DNA of 38,893 nucleotides. Origin: Bacteroidia bacterium. GTDB taxonomy: Bacteria; Bacteroidota; Bacteroidia; J057. The stretch spans positions 1-38,893 of the forward strand of contig JAIBAH010000030.1 in assembly GCA_019695295.1 (NCBI GenBank), written 5' to 3'. The notes under the pieces are model-generated. The model searched no databases, had not been told where the DNA came from, and saw nothing but the letters and a program-made list of their open reading frames with translations. Made by a program: the position numbers and the translations under genes. Shown here one piece after another: positions 17,789-26,711 of the stretch (position 1 is its first letter; each line of letters opens with the position of its first letter).

Positions 17789-19048
17789 ATGCGTTTTCTC
17801 GAAAATCTTACCCCTCCTTTTTTAAAGAAACTGGACAAATATCTTTTGCTGAATCGTCCGAATCTTTGGTCCACTCAGATTCATCATCTCCTTTTCTGGG
17901 GATCAATCCTGAACGGGTTGCTGATATTTGCGGGATTCTGGTATCCGGTAAAGTTGAATGATGTGCCTCACACAGAAGAGGTTTCCTTTCTTACTGTAAT
18001 TCCTGTACTCATTGCTTTTCTTGCATGGGTGTATAAAATGTCTTTACACAAAGCCGAGGCCGTTTTTGGACAAACGAATACGTCTATTCAGAACAGAAAT
18101 GTACTCATTTATTTATTAGGAATATTTTTCCTGTTTTCCGGTCCCGTAATTTTTGGAATTTCACTGAATAAAAAAATCAGAACACTGATTTCTCCGGAAG
18201 AGCTCGTTCAGGATATCAATACCCTGAATACAGGTCACACGCTGATGTTTCCTCTGCCTGAAAAAGACAGTGAGAATGTACATCTGTATTTGCAAAACTG
18301 GATAGACGTGTATTTTAATGACCCTGTTCCCTATACTAATCAAGTAATGAGCAAGGAAGAATGCCTGAAATGGGGGGAGAGAAACATTAAAAGTGAATCT
18401 GAAAAACTGGATTATCTCCTGAAGTTCGAAAAAACCATCATCAAGTATAATCCTGATCCTTTCAGCCTGAAGAATGATGTGAATCTGGAAAAGCTCTCTC
18501 TTTCTGAGTACGGTTATAATCCCGATAACTATAATATAATAAGAAATATTTCCCGTATCGCAAAAACGTATGATTCTTACTCATTCTTTGGAATTAACGA
18601 TGAACTTCCTAAAATCTGGAGCCTGTTTTTATTATGGGCAGGATTGATTCTGACGGTATTCCTGCGTACAGATTTACGGACTACCATTATTTCAGGAGTT
18701 ACCAGTTTTGGAATTGTGCTTCTTTCCGTTTTTGTAAGCGAGATGTCTCATTACAGCGTCAGGGATGAAATCCTGAGATTCTTTTACTTTCTGAGCTGGA
18801 TTGTCTCGGCGGTACTGGCTTTCTCCTCCAGAAATACGGTTCGGTTTAACCTTGTCCGGAAAGTAGCCCTTTCTTTACTGATTGTTTTTACTCCTTTTTC
18901 GGTAGCCATGTTTTTTGGCCCCGATAGTGGTGGGAAAAACGCAGAGCTTGCAATGGCTTATAGCGGGATTTTCTTAGGCTACGCTGCATGGTTCCTTGTT
19001 TTTAACCGTAGAATGATGACTTTTATCAGTCAGCCAAAACAAGAGTAA
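17789..19048 (+). CDS. multi-pass membrane protein, candidate permease subunit 2 (paralogue)
   Basis: This 419-residue protein is a diverged copy of its upstream neighbour. The first 155 residues align without gaps: TPPFLK at 8-13, LLLN at 19-22, IHHL.FW at 31-37, RTLISPEELVQDINTLNTG at 131-149. Predicted membrane segments fall at 32-50, 65-83, 105-125, 275-293, 300-317, 329-345, 357-376 and 385-405. The hydrophilic region between 126 and 274 differs strongly from that of the paralogue, which suggests the exposed part has diverged while the membrane core is kept. The 33-bp gap and the terminator after it mark it as the last gene of a three-gene operon. Confidence 0.8.
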   Translation: MRFLENLTPPFLKKLDKYLLLNRPNLWSTQIHHLLFWGSILNGLLIFAGFWYPVKLNDVPHTEEVSFLTVIPVLIAFLAWVYKMSLHKAEAVFGQTNTSIQNRNVLIYLLGIFFLFSGPVIFGISLNKKIRTLISPEELVQDINTLNTGHTLMFPLPEKDSENVHLYLQNWIDVYFNDPVPYTNQVMSKEECLKWGERNIKSESEKLDYLLKFEKTIIKYNPDPFSLKNDVNLEKLSLSEYGYNPDNYNIIRNISRIAKTYDSYSFFGINDELPKIWSLFLLWAGLILTVFLRTDLRTTIISGVTSFGIVLLSVFVSEMSHYSVRDEILRFFYFLSWIVSAVLAFSSRNTVRFNLVRKVALSLLIVFTPFSVAMFFGPDSGGKNAELAMAYSGIFLGYAAWFLVFNRRMMTFISQPKQE

Positions 19049-19072
19049 TACCGGTTAGAATGAAAAATCAAT

Positions 19073-19112
19073 AAAAAAGAGGCTGTTTCCCCAAAAGGAC
19101 AGCCTCTTTTTT
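19073..19112. terminator. bidirectional terminator between the ABC operon and carA
   Basis: The perfect arms AAAAAAGAGGCTGT (19073-19086) and ACAGCCTCTTTTTT (19099-19112) have A- and T-tracts on either side, so it can end transcripts from both directions. Confidence 0.85.
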
Positions 19113-19126
19113 GAATTAATGACGTT

Positions 19127-20245
19127 TTATAGGGTAATGGTTTCCTGTTTTGTCATCAGATTCACAAACTCATCGAAGAGATAATGACTATCGTGAGGGC
19201 CGGGAGAAGCCTCCGGATGATACTGCACAGAGAACGCTTTTTTGTTTCGGACTCTTATCCCCTCAATCGTCTGGTCATTGAGATTAAGGTGCGTAACTAC
19301 CACATTCGGGGACTTGCGGATTTCGTCATTGGAAACAGCAAATCCATGATTCTGGGAGGTAATTTCACTTTTTCCGGTCATCAGGTTTTTCACCGGGTGA
19401 TTTACCCCTCTGTGTCCGTTGTGCATTTTGTAAGTACCTACTCCACAGGCAAGCGATAAAATCTGATGTCCAAGACAAATCCCGAAAAGCGGGGAGTCAT
19501 CTTCGAGAATTTGCCTGACGGTATTGATGGCATACTTCATAGGGGCCGGGTCGCCGGGACCATTCGAAAGGAAGTAACCATCCGGTTCAAAAGACTTCAG
19601 CTCTTCGTAGGAAGTATTTGCCGGAAAAATTTTCACATAGCAACCCTTGAGAGCGAGTTGACGAAGGATATTTTTCTTAATCCCAAAATCCAGTGCTGCC
19701 ACCTTGAATTTTGCCGCAGGCTCGCCGAAAAAATAAGGTAACTGAGCCGATACTTTTGAGGCAAGCTCCAGCCCGTTCATATCAGGACATTTATTCAGGA
19801 TTTTTTTCAGTTCGGCCTTTGTGGATACTTCTGAAGAAATCACACAATTCATTGCGCCTTTATTCCGGACGAGATTTACGAGTTTGCGGGTATCCAAATC
19901 TGAGATACCTACCACATTATTATGATTCAGGAAAGAATCCAGGGACTCAACGGCATCGTGACGGGAGTAGATACGGGAGAAATTTTTTACAATTAATCCT
20001 GCAATTTTTGCGGAAGGACTTTCATACTCCTGCTTATGAACGCCGTAATTTCCGACGTGAACATGCGTCTCAATCAGAACCTGACCAAAATAGGAAGGAT
20101 CGGTAAATACCTCCTGATATCCGGTCATTCCCGTATTGAAGCACAGCTCTCCGGTTGTAGTTCCTTTTTTTCCGATAGAGTACCCTTCCAGAAAGGTTCC
20201 ATCTTCTGAGAGCAGAAAAGCAGGTTGCCGGTTAATATATTTCAT
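19127..20245 (-). CDS. carA: carbamoyl-phosphate synthase small (glutaminase) subunit
   Basis: CarA hydrolyses glutamine and passes ammonia to CarB to make carbamoyl phosphate for pyrimidine and arginine synthesis. The N-terminal half is the CarA-specific domain (EGYSIG, then GELCFNTGMTGYQE, TDPSY). The C-terminal half is a class I glutamine amidotransferase with the nucleophile C257 in FGICLGHQ and the H343-P344-E345 end of the triad in QYHPEASPGPHD. The 372-residue length is normal. carB is not adjacent. It ends in the shared bidirectional terminator and is separated from sucD by a terminator, so it is probably monocistronic. Confidence 0.97.
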   Translation of the reverse strand: MKYINRQPAFLLSEDGTFLEGYSIGKKGTTTGELCFNTGMTGYQEVFTDPSYFGQVLIETHVHVGNYGVHKQEYESPSAKIAGLIVKNFSRIYSRHDAVESLDSFLNHNNVVGISDLDTRKLVNLVRNKGAMNCVISSEVSTKAELKKILNKCPDMNGLELASKVSAQLPYFFGEPAAKFKVAALDFGIKKNILRQLALKGCYVKIFPANTSYEELKSFEPDGYFLSNGPGDPAPMKYAINTVRQILEDDSPLFGICLGHQILSLACGVGTYKMHNGHRGVNHPVKNLMTGKSEITSQNHGFAVSNDEIRKSPNVVVTHLNLNDQTIEGIRVRNKKAFSVQYHPEASPGPHDSHYLFDEFVNLMTKQETITL

Positions 20246-20374
20246 AATCTTTTTTCAATCGTAATGTCTGTATTCAGTTTTTTGGGGTTTACGGATTTTG
20301 AGTGCTCTCAGCAAATTATTCAGAGAGTATTGTCCTGAGCATAGAATGAAAGCCAGATTATACCCGGACATATT

Positions 20375-20404
20375 AAAAAAAAGATGTCCTTTCAGACATC
20401 TTTT
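20375..20404 (-). terminator. rho-independent terminator downstream of sucD
   Basis: The arms AAAAGATGTC and GACATCTTTT with a 6-nt loop are followed on the minus strand by a run of eight T residues. Confidence 0.85.
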
Positions 20405-20411
20405 ATATTTA

Positions 20412-21302
20412 TCATGCAGATACTAAGCCTTTGGATTTCAGCAGACTCACCATTGCGATACCAATATCAGCAGGCGATTTTACTACCTCAATGCCACAAG
20501 CTGACATAACCCTCATTTTTTCAGCGGCAGTTCCTTTTCCACCGGAAATAATCGCTCCTGCGTGTCCCATTCTTCTTCCCGGAGGTGCAGTTTGACCGGC
20601 GATAAAACCCACTACCGGTTTTTTCATATTATCTCTCACCCATTCAGCGCAGATTTCCTCATTGCTTCCTCCGATTTCTCCAATCATGATAACCCCATCG
20701 GTATCAGGGTCTTCATTGAAGAGGCGCATAATATCGAGATGCGAAGAGCCGTTTACGGGGTCTCCGCCGATTCCTACAGCAGTAGATTGTCCGTAGCCCA
20801 GCTGAGTAATCTGGTTTACAGCTTCATAGGTAAGCGTACCGGAGCGGCTGATAATTCCTACACGACCTTTTCTGTGGATAAACCCGGGCATAATCCCTAC
20901 TTTGCACTCATCCGGAGTAATTAACCCCGGGCAGTTTGGACCAATCAGGCGTACATTACGGTCTTTGATAAATTCTTTTGCATAAATCATATCATTTACC
21001 GGAATGCCCTCAGTAATGGCAACGATTAGTTTTACGCCGGCGTCAGCAGCTTCCATGATAGCGTCAGCAGCGAAAGCCGGTGGCACGAAGATAATCGACA
21101 CATCTGCACCGGTTGCTTTTACTGCATCTTCTACAGTATTAAAAACCGGGCGGTCCAGATGAAACTCTCCTGATTTGCCCGGAGTGACTCCTCCTACAAC
21201 CTGAGTTCCGTATTCTATCATCTGAGAAGCATGAAAAGAACCCTCTTTACCTGTAAATCCCTGAACGATTACTTTCGAATTTTTATTTACTAATATACTC
21301 AT
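20412..21302 (-). CDS. sucD: succinyl-CoA ligase [ADP/GDP-forming] subunit alpha
   Basis: The alpha subunit of succinyl-CoA synthetase performs the substrate-level phosphorylation step of the TCA cycle through a phosphohistidine. The CoA-binding Rossmann domain begins with [11 protein letters not shown] and GGVTPGK. The active-site histidine is H247 in [10 protein letters not shown], next to the conserved [17 protein letters not shown] at 118-127 and GIGGDPVNG are also typical. The 296-residue length is normal. The beta subunit gene sucC is not adjacent, as is common in Bacteroidota. The gene lies 37 bp downstream of a small GTPase gene on the same strand with no terminator between, so they probably share a transcript. 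Confidence 0.97.
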   Translation of the reverse strand: MSILVNKNSKVIVQGFTGKEGSFHASQMIEYGTQVVGGVTPGKSGEFHLDRPVFNTVEDAVKATGADVSIIFVPPAFAADAIMEAADAGVKLIVAITEGIPVNDMIYAKEFIKDRNVRLIGPNCPGLITPDECKVGIMPGFIHRKGRVGIISRSGTLTYEAVNQITQLGYGQSTAVGIGGDPVNGSSHLDIMRLFNEDPDTDGVIMIGEIGGSNEEICAEWVRDNMKKPVVGFIAGQTAPPGRRMGHAGAIISGGKGTAAEKMRVMSACGIEVVKSPADIGIAMVSLLKSKGLVSA

Positions 21303-21339
21303 TGTTATAATATTGAGTGCGTGAAAAATCTTTTTATTA

Positions 21340-21840
21340 TTAAATATGCTTTGCTAAAAGTTGTTTGCCGACATGCAGAAAAAACTCCTCTACATTTTCC
21401 CCGGTTTTGGCACTTGTATAAAAATCAGGCTGGGGTTTAATGCTTTCTTTTACGGTAAGGAGTTGCTGCTCTGATAATAAGTCCGCCTTATTGGCAACGA
21501 TTGTGAGGTTTATATCCGGAACCATCCGCCTTACCCCCTCAATCTGCGCCTCAAGCCCGCTGTTTTTCTGGAAGTCAGAAATATCTGTCACATAAATAAC
21601 GCCTTCGCTGCCCTTGAGATAATTTTGCCACATTTTTTCCTGCCCTGCAACCTCCCAAAGGATTAAATCCAGAATCACACCCTCAATATTCATTGATTTT
21701 TTTACGATGCTCAGACCTATGGTAGAAAGATACTCCTCAGTAAACTTATGGTGTACAAAACGATTTATAAGAGATGATTTTCCTGCTGCAGGAGGCCCTA
21801 AAAGTACCACTTTCTTACTAAACCATTTTGATGCTTCCAT
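21340..21840 (-). CDS. Rab/Ras-like small GTPase
   Basis: This single-domain 166-residue GTP-binding protein resembles Rab/Ras-superfamily GTPases more than bacterial translation or Era GTPases. G1 is GPPAAGKS at 15-22, the switch I threonine is T40 in STIG, G3 is WEVAGQE at 62-68, G4 is NKAD at 117-120 and G5 is SAK at 143-145. G3 has glutamate (E63) where the family almost always has aspartate (WDTAGQE), while the catalytic glutamine Q67 is kept. There is no C-terminal prenylation motif, membrane segment or adjacent roadblock/MglB-type activator. It is upstream of sucD in a likely two-gene transcript. Substrate processes are unknown. Confidence 0.88.
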   Translation of the reverse strand: MEASKWFSKKVVLLGPPAAGKSSLINRFVHHKFTEEYLSTIGLSIVKKSMNIEGVILDLILWEVAGQEKMWQNYLKGSEGVIYVTDISDFQKNSGLEAQIEGVRRMVPDINLTIVANKADLLSEQQLLTVKESIKPQPDFYTSAKTGENVEEFFLHVGKQLLAKHI

Positions 21841-21871
21841 TTTTAAATAAGATATATTCGATATCGGGGGG

Positions 21872-21879
21872 CAAATTTA
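21872..21879 (-). promoter_or_regulatory. candidate promoter for the GTPase-sucD transcript
   Basis: On the minus strand it reads TAAATTTG, matching TAnnTTTG, about 32 bp upstream of the GTPase start. Confidence 0.5.
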
Positions 21880-22009
21880 GCTACAAAAATGGATTTTTAA
21901 AAAAAACTTGAATTAATTTCAGTAATTTTATCAAATATTCACAAGAATTTCAATTTTTTGGAATTTGGTTTTTTTTATTTAATATTGCAATCTTTATCAC
22001 GATTCATTT

Positions 22010-23086
22010 ATGCTCTGTATTTTCAGGTATTTTTTGTTTATATGTACTGTTTTTGCCTTTCATTCCGCTTTTAGTCAGGATGAAAACAAAAGCAGTACTC
22101 CTAAATCCGGAAAACCCGAGCTCGTCGTGAAAGTATTGCCTTCTGTTTGTCTGAAAGGGGAAGGAGTAAAAGTAGTCAGCGGTATTTTTATCCCCGGAAA
22201 GGACGAAAATACCTGTACCTTTGAAGCAAACGATTTTGTTGCATTCCGGCAGATGCTTTTACCGCCTGAATGCTGGGAAGAAAAAAAAGACCCCGCTGCC
22301 TATGGCGTAAAAGATACCCTTTTGCATTCTGTTCATGGCCGGTGGATTGAATTGTATCATGGATTCTGGTTTCCCCAAAAATCCGGTAAAATTCAGGTTC
22401 CTGCTCTAAAGATTCCCTATAAAATCCACACAGAAAATACCCCGAAAAATAACGACAAGATTGCAGAAAAAAAATCGGCTAAATTCAAAAGCGATACGGT
22501 AGTTTCCGGTCCGTTTTCCCTGAATGTCAATAATCTGCCCTCAACAGATTTGCTCAATGCATTTCTTCCGGGAAAAAATTTCCGGATGGAAGTAGATTTT
22601 TCCGATACTTTGCCCTATACCGGAGATATGATTACCCTGAAGGTAAGCATCACCGGAAAAGGAAATATCGCTCAGATTCCCAAACCTTTTATCAGGATTC
22701 CCAAGTCTTTTTATTATAATGAGCCGGCTGCACTTACTAATCTCTCTTCTTCACAGGAAGGAGTAGAAGGCACACGTCAGTTTATCTATGAATTATATCC
22801 CTCTCGCCCGGGAGATTACACCCTAAGCAGCATCAGCTGGTACTTTTTTAATACTCAGCTCAATCGGTATGATTCCCTCGTGTTTCCCCAGAAAACCATC
22901 AGGGTTACAGGGGAAGGCGAAATCAGCGAATCGGAAGGAAATGACCGGGAGGTGTTTTATCAGCAAATGCTCAAAGAGGATTATTCAGCCTGGACTTTAC
23001 CCGGAAAATACAGAATGATGTTTCTTTTCCCATTATTATTCATTATAATATGGGCAGGATACCGGGCTTCAAAAAAACTTTTTTAA
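22010..23086 (+). CDS. BatD-like protein
   Basis: BatD proteins are membrane-anchored, mostly periplasmic beta-domain proteins of the Bat (Bacteroides aerotolerance) system. Here a signal peptide (MLCIFRYFLFICTVFAFHSAFSQ) precedes beta-rich domains. The motif FRMEVDFSDTLPYTGDMITL, then KVSITGKGNIAQIPKPFI (about residues 192-227) is the family pattern. The PSRPGDYTL strand follows and one C-terminal membrane helix lies near 335-352. At 358 residues it is shorter than typical BatD. batA, batB, batC and moxR are not adjacent, so it is a lone copy with uncertain role. Domain assignment is by motif only. Confidence 0.68.
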   Translation: MLCIFRYFLFICTVFAFHSAFSQDENKSSTPKSGKPELVVKVLPSVCLKGEGVKVVSGIFIPGKDENTCTFEANDFVAFRQMLLPPECWEEKKDPAAYGVKDTLLHSVHGRWIELYHGFWFPQKSGKIQVPALKIPYKIHTENTPKNNDKIAEKKSAKFKSDTVVSGPFSLNVNNLPSTDLLNAFLPGKNFRMEVDFSDTLPYTGDMITLKVSITGKGNIAQIPKPFIRIPKSFYYNEPAALTNLSSSQEGVEGTRQFIYELYPSRPGDYTLSSISWYFFNTQLNRYDSLVFPQKTIRVTGEGEISESEGNDREVFYQQMLKEDYSAWTLPGKYRMMFLFPLLFIIIWAGYRASKKLF

Positions 23087-23603
23087 TTGATTTAGAATCC
23101 TCTCTTTCAGGGATACACATACAAAGTGCCTTTTTCTGCGTTTTGGGGAGGTTTTGACGGTACGAAAAAAAAGTAAAAAAAATTACAAATTTTTGCAACC
23201 CTTTTTCCGCTGCCTGCGTTTAAACTATTGAACTAAATAAAAAAAATTAAACTTACATGATCATTATCAGTCACACATATACTAAATGTATGAGTTCTGT
23301 TCAAAACAGGACGGCTGAAAATGTAAGTATTTCGACTTTCCCCCATCATAATCCCGGCACATTGGGGTTATTTTAACCGGAAACAATAAAGGCGAAAATA
23401 CTTACTGCTTCTTTCGCCAACCGGTTACCAATTCAGTACAAAATACATTAAAGATTGAACGACGGAGAATGATTTATTGGATTAATTACACCAATATTCA
23501 AACTTATTACACGTATGTTAATTACCGTTAGAAAATTAAGAACATTCTTCTCAATTTTACGAAAGAATAAGTATTAAATTTAAAACATTAACTTTTTAAA
23601 GTC
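23087..23603. other. long intergenic region with structured leader
   Basis: This 517-bp region has no ORF I can support. It includes a small hairpin CTGTT-CAA-AACAG at 23297-23309, a 5-bp-arm hairpin around 23340-23366 and a composite hairpin at 23375-23426 listed separately. These sit ahead of the large secreted Gly/Tyr/Asn protein and could form its 5' leader. No clear TAnnTTTG element was found. Confidence 0.5.
23375..23426 (+). repeat. composite stem-loop in the leader of the Gly/Tyr/Asn-rich protein gene
   Basis: AACCGG (23375-23380) pairs with CCGGTT (23421-23426), and inside it GGCGAAA (23391-23397) pairs with TTTCGCC (23412-23418). Two nested arms separated by an asymmetric bulge suggest a genuine RNA structure rather than a terminator, as no T-run follows. 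Confidence 0.45.
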
Positions 23604-25274
23604 ATGAAAGCAAAATACATCCTGTCAGCAATTTTAATGTTCTTCGGAACTATGTTGTTTGCTGATAATATCGAAAAAAATATCACGGAAACCGCGAATA
23701 GCGAAAATGGTACCGATGTAGCAGTAGTTACTGAAAACAATACAACGCTCGCTCCTGTACAGAAAATGGGCTGGGATGACTGGGATGATGAAGATGAGTT
23801 CCAGTATTCCCGCAAACTGAGAAGATTTCACCGTAACGGAAGTACAAACAGAGGAAATTCAAGCTGGGGCTATTATGACCCGTACTTTACCTCCAATGTT
23901 TACTATACAATCGGTACTCCCATGTGGAACAGCTACTTCTACTATCAGCCGGCAATGCCTGTAGTGCAGGTAAGTATGCCATGGTGGTGGGCTTTCACTG
24001 CGAGTGCTTTCTATACGCCGACATATTTTAATTATGGATACTATAATCCCTACGGAGGCGGTTTCTATGGAGGCGGAATGGGATACTACGGTTATGGATA
24101 TTGCGGAGGATGGCATCCTCATGGTGGTGGCTACTGGAATGGATATAATAATGGCTACTGGAACGGATACAATAACGGATTCAATCAGGGTTACTGGGCC
24201 GGATACAATCAGGGATTCGGAAATGGTGGCGGATTCGGAAATGGATATGGAAATGGTTACGGTGGCGGATACGGTGATGATTGGTGGTACTGGAGAAAAG
24301 AAAACCAAACCAATACTCCCAAAGGCAGCAATATCGGTGTACAAAGCGTAAGTAACCCCGGAAACAGTATCCCCAGAAATAATCAGAATAGTAATATAGG
24401 CCTTAATCCTAATTCCGGATTTAACTCTCAGAATGCAAGCCCGGTTGTTGCTAATCCCCGGAATAACGCTGAACCTGTATCCACTCCTGCATCTCCAAGA
24501 CCGAAATGGGACTCTCAGTCACAATATCAGGGAGGAGCGGTAAAAGGAAATGCATCGGAACCCGGAAGAAATGACGTTGAGCCCAGACCCAGAAATCAAT
24601 CGTGGAATACAGAACCAAAATCACAGCAAGTAACTCCTTCTACGACTATTCCAAAAGGAAATGTGAACGGAAACAATGGTTTTGATAATTCGCCCAGAAA
24701 TAATAATCAGGGAAATTTCAACACTGAACCCGTAAGACCACGTCAGGAAAATTTTGAAGCGCCCAGAAATAACAGCATTCAGAATCAACCAAGACCCACA
24801 CAAAATGAAACTTGGAACGCGCCTGCTCCCAGAAGCAACGCTTACCAAACGGAACCTGTAAAACCAAAAACAATGGATTCTCAACCAAAAACAAATTATG
24901 AAAACCCAGGTTTTAACAACAATGCTAATCAAAGCTACGGCAGGCCGTCAAACCAACCCGGATTTGAACAGAACCGTCCCAGGAACAACCAATCCGGGAC
25001 AGGGGCAGCGCAAAACGGACAATTCTACCCCTCCAACTCCGGTCAGCAACCGGTAGTGAGACCCAGAACTGAGCAGGCTCCTGCTAATTATTCACCACGC
25101 CCTCAGTCTGAAGGTCCGGGAAGAAACCAGCCGGCACCTAAAGCGAGCCAGCCAACACCCAGATCCTCCACTCCTGCTCCTTCTTCCGGAAGACCTTCCG
25201 GTAATACTCCGGGCAGAAAGTCAGGGATGTCAAACAACGAAACTACTAATGCCGCTTGGATGGTAGTTCCTTAA
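23604..25274 (+). CDS. large secreted Gly/Tyr/Asn-rich and Pro/Arg/Asn-rich low-complexity protein
   Basis: A signal peptide (MKAKYILSAILMFFGTMLFA) starts this 556-residue protein. After an acidic patch (WDDWDDEDEF near 57-66) comes an aromatic, glycine-rich block at about 85-230 with repeats such as GYWNGYNNG and GFGNGYGNGYGGG. The rest, to about 545, is disordered: Pro-, Asn-, Gln- and Arg-rich, with recurring PRNN, TEPV and QPRP motifs. It ends NNETTNAAWMVVP. Composition suggests an extracellular or surface structural protein, possibly self-assembling. No enzyme motif, sorting domain or membrane anchor is evident. Homologues in Bacteroidota are usually annotated only as hypothetical or prolin-rich. 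It appears monocistronic, with a terminator after it. Confidence 0.8.
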   Translation: MKAKYILSAILMFFGTMLFADNIEKNITETANSENGTDVAVVTENNTTLAPVQKMGWDDWDDEDEFQYSRKLRRFHRNGSTNRGNSSWGYYDPYFTSNVYYTIGTPMWNSYFYYQPAMPVVQVSMPWWWAFTASAFYTPTYFNYGYYNPYGGGFYGGGMGYYGYGYCGGWHPHGGGYWNGYNNGYWNGYNNGFNQGYWAGYNQGFGNGGGFGNGYGNGYGGGYGDDWWYWRKENQTNTPKGSNIGVQSVSNPGNSIPRNNQNSNIGLNPNSGFNSQNASPVVANPRNNAEPVSTPASPRPKWDSQSQYQGGAVKGNASEPGRNDVEPRPRNQSWNTEPKSQQVTPSTTIPKGNVNGNNGFDNSPRNNNQGNFNTEPVRPRQENFEAPRNNSIQNQPRPTQNETWNAPAPRSNAYQTEPVKPKTMDSQPKTNYENPGFNNNANQSYGRPSNQPGFEQNRPRNNQSGTGAAQNGQFYPSNSGQQPVVRPRTEQAPANYSPRPQSEGPGRNQPAPKASQPTPRSSTPAPSSGRPSGNTPGRKSGMSNNETTNAAWMVVP

Positions 25275-25314
25275 GGAATGATTTTGAGCCGCAGTTTATC
25301 TGCGAATATAAAAC

Positions 25315-25350
25315 AAAAACAGACTGTCGTTAACCCGGCAGTCTGTTTTT
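25315..25350. terminator. bidirectional terminator
   Basis: The arms AAAAACAGACTG and CAGTCTGTTTTT are perfect with a 12-nt loop. They sit between two convergent genes and can serve both. Confidence 0.85.
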
Positions 25351-25393
25351 ATTTTTGAGGAAAAGGATAGCAGAAACGGATTTTGGGTTGCTA

Positions 25394-26689
25394 TCAGGAA
25401 GGCCGGGCCGGACTAAGCATCTGTACAAATAAGAAAATACTCATGCCAAATGCCGGAATCAGATAATAAGGATACACCATCGGATTGAATAGAAAAAAAA
25501 GAGCAAAATAAATTTTCAGTGTACCTGCTAAATAATATCCGGGGTTTAGTTTTTTGTGAAAATAAAAATACAGAAGCGTAATCAAAAGGGTAAAACCAAG
25601 AAGAACATACATTTGTATTCTTTGCATAAACTGAATCCTTTCCAGGAAACTGCTTTCCGGAAAATGCATACAAAAGTATTTATTCAGACTTAATCCGTTA
25701 AAAAAATAAATGGTGTCTTTATCCAGCTTCGCTCCCCTGATCCATCCCTGTTCCGTTGCAATCAGCCACTGTTTAAAGCCATTTGTGAGAATGTCAGGCC
25801 TCTGGGATACGAAAGGCAGAAGATACAGAAGTATCACTCCGGCTGAAACCCACAGTATCAGTTGTATCGTTTGTTTCAGGGTATGGTTTCTGAAATATAA
25901 AATACCGGCGGCTGGCAGCCAGAAAAGCAGGTTGTACCTTGAAAGCAGGCAGGCTATCAGGGAAATAATAATGACCGGAAGATTGTCATAGTAAATCCCA
26001 ATCATCAGTAAAAGATAATAGGCAACGATAAGAATTTCGGAGGTACAGGTCAGCGTAAATTCATCGTCCAGAAAATATAAACTCCATATGATGGTGGAGA
26101 ATAATCCTATCCCCAAAAAATTCAGTGCAGGATGATTTTTTTTTGAGGCATAAAAGTACCCAAAAACGCCCATTACAACCGCAAAAACTGCGTAGGAGGC
26201 CCATCTCAGGTCCAGCCCGGCTGCGTAAGGAATCAGCATAGGTATCCAGAATGCCGGAAGATAGGGAGGATACACGTCATAGGAGTTCCGGAAATTAACG
26301 ATGTCATACGGGAATAAACCGCTGGCAAATTTTCTGGCCTGTAATTCCATTACAAAAAGTACATCTGAATTATGGTCCGGCGGATAGGTCATCAATAGTT
26401 TTCTTAGCTCTTCGTAGCAAACTGCGATACTTAGTATTCCCCAGAATATCCATATCCCTTTTTTATTTCCCGTAGAAGAAACCGCTTTTTCCGGCTCAAT
26501 CGCAGAAAAAATTCCGGAGGAAGCAACAATATATACAATCCCGGTAAGGATTCCGAGGGCTGCAATCAGTATAGCATTGAAATCACTATCAGTACACCAT
26601 GCTTTCCTGAACCAGAAATAATATTGCTCGGTGATTACCAAAAGCAGCATTAAAAGAATAAAAACCGGATAAAACCTTTTGTAAGTCAT
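25394..26689 (-). CDS. multi-pass membrane protein, likely GT-C-fold glycosyltransferase (GT87/DUF2029-like)
   Basis: The 431-residue protein has about 11 hydrophobic segments. The extracytoplasmic stretch SGLFPYDIVNFRNSYDVYPP (residues 138-157), followed by YLPAFWIPML, resembles the first loop of polyprenol-phosphate-dependent GT-C glycosyltransferases such as the GT87 family, where acidic residues bind the sugar donor. An earlier CTDSD near 32-36 may add another acidic site. Glycosylation of lipid- or protein-linked glycans at the membrane would be the expected role, but the substrate is unknown. The gene stands alone, with a promoter candidate just upstream. Some other polytopic membrane family cannot be excluded. 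Confidence 0.55.
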   Translation of the reverse strand: MTYKRFYPVFILLMLLLVITEQYYFWFRKAWCTDSDFNAILIAALGILTGIVYIVASSGIFSAIEPEKAVSSTGNKKGIWIFWGILSIAVCYEELRKLLMTYPPDHNSDVLFVMELQARKFASGLFPYDIVNFRNSYDVYPPYLPAFWIPMLIPYAAGLDLRWASYAVFAVVMGVFGYFYASKKNHPALNFLGIGLFSTIIWSLYFLDDEFTLTCTSEILIVAYYLLLMIGIYYDNLPVIIISLIACLLSRYNLLFWLPAAGILYFRNHTLKQTIQLILWVSAGVILLYLLPFVSQRPDILTNGFKQWLIATEQGWIRGAKLDKDTIYFFNGLSLNKYFCMHFPESSFLERIQFMQRIQMYVLLGFTLLITLLYFYFHKKLNPGYYLAGTLKIYFALFFLFNPMVYPYYLIPAFGMSIFLFVQMLSPARPS

Positions 26690-26711
26690 TAATTTTATTT
26701 CATTACCGCTA

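Noticed and set aside
23859-24344. Minus-strand open frame of 161 codons in the Gly/Tyr/Asn-rich gene
   Set aside because: Its Ile/Ser/Val repeats are the antisense of the GYN repeats, so it is a composition shadow.
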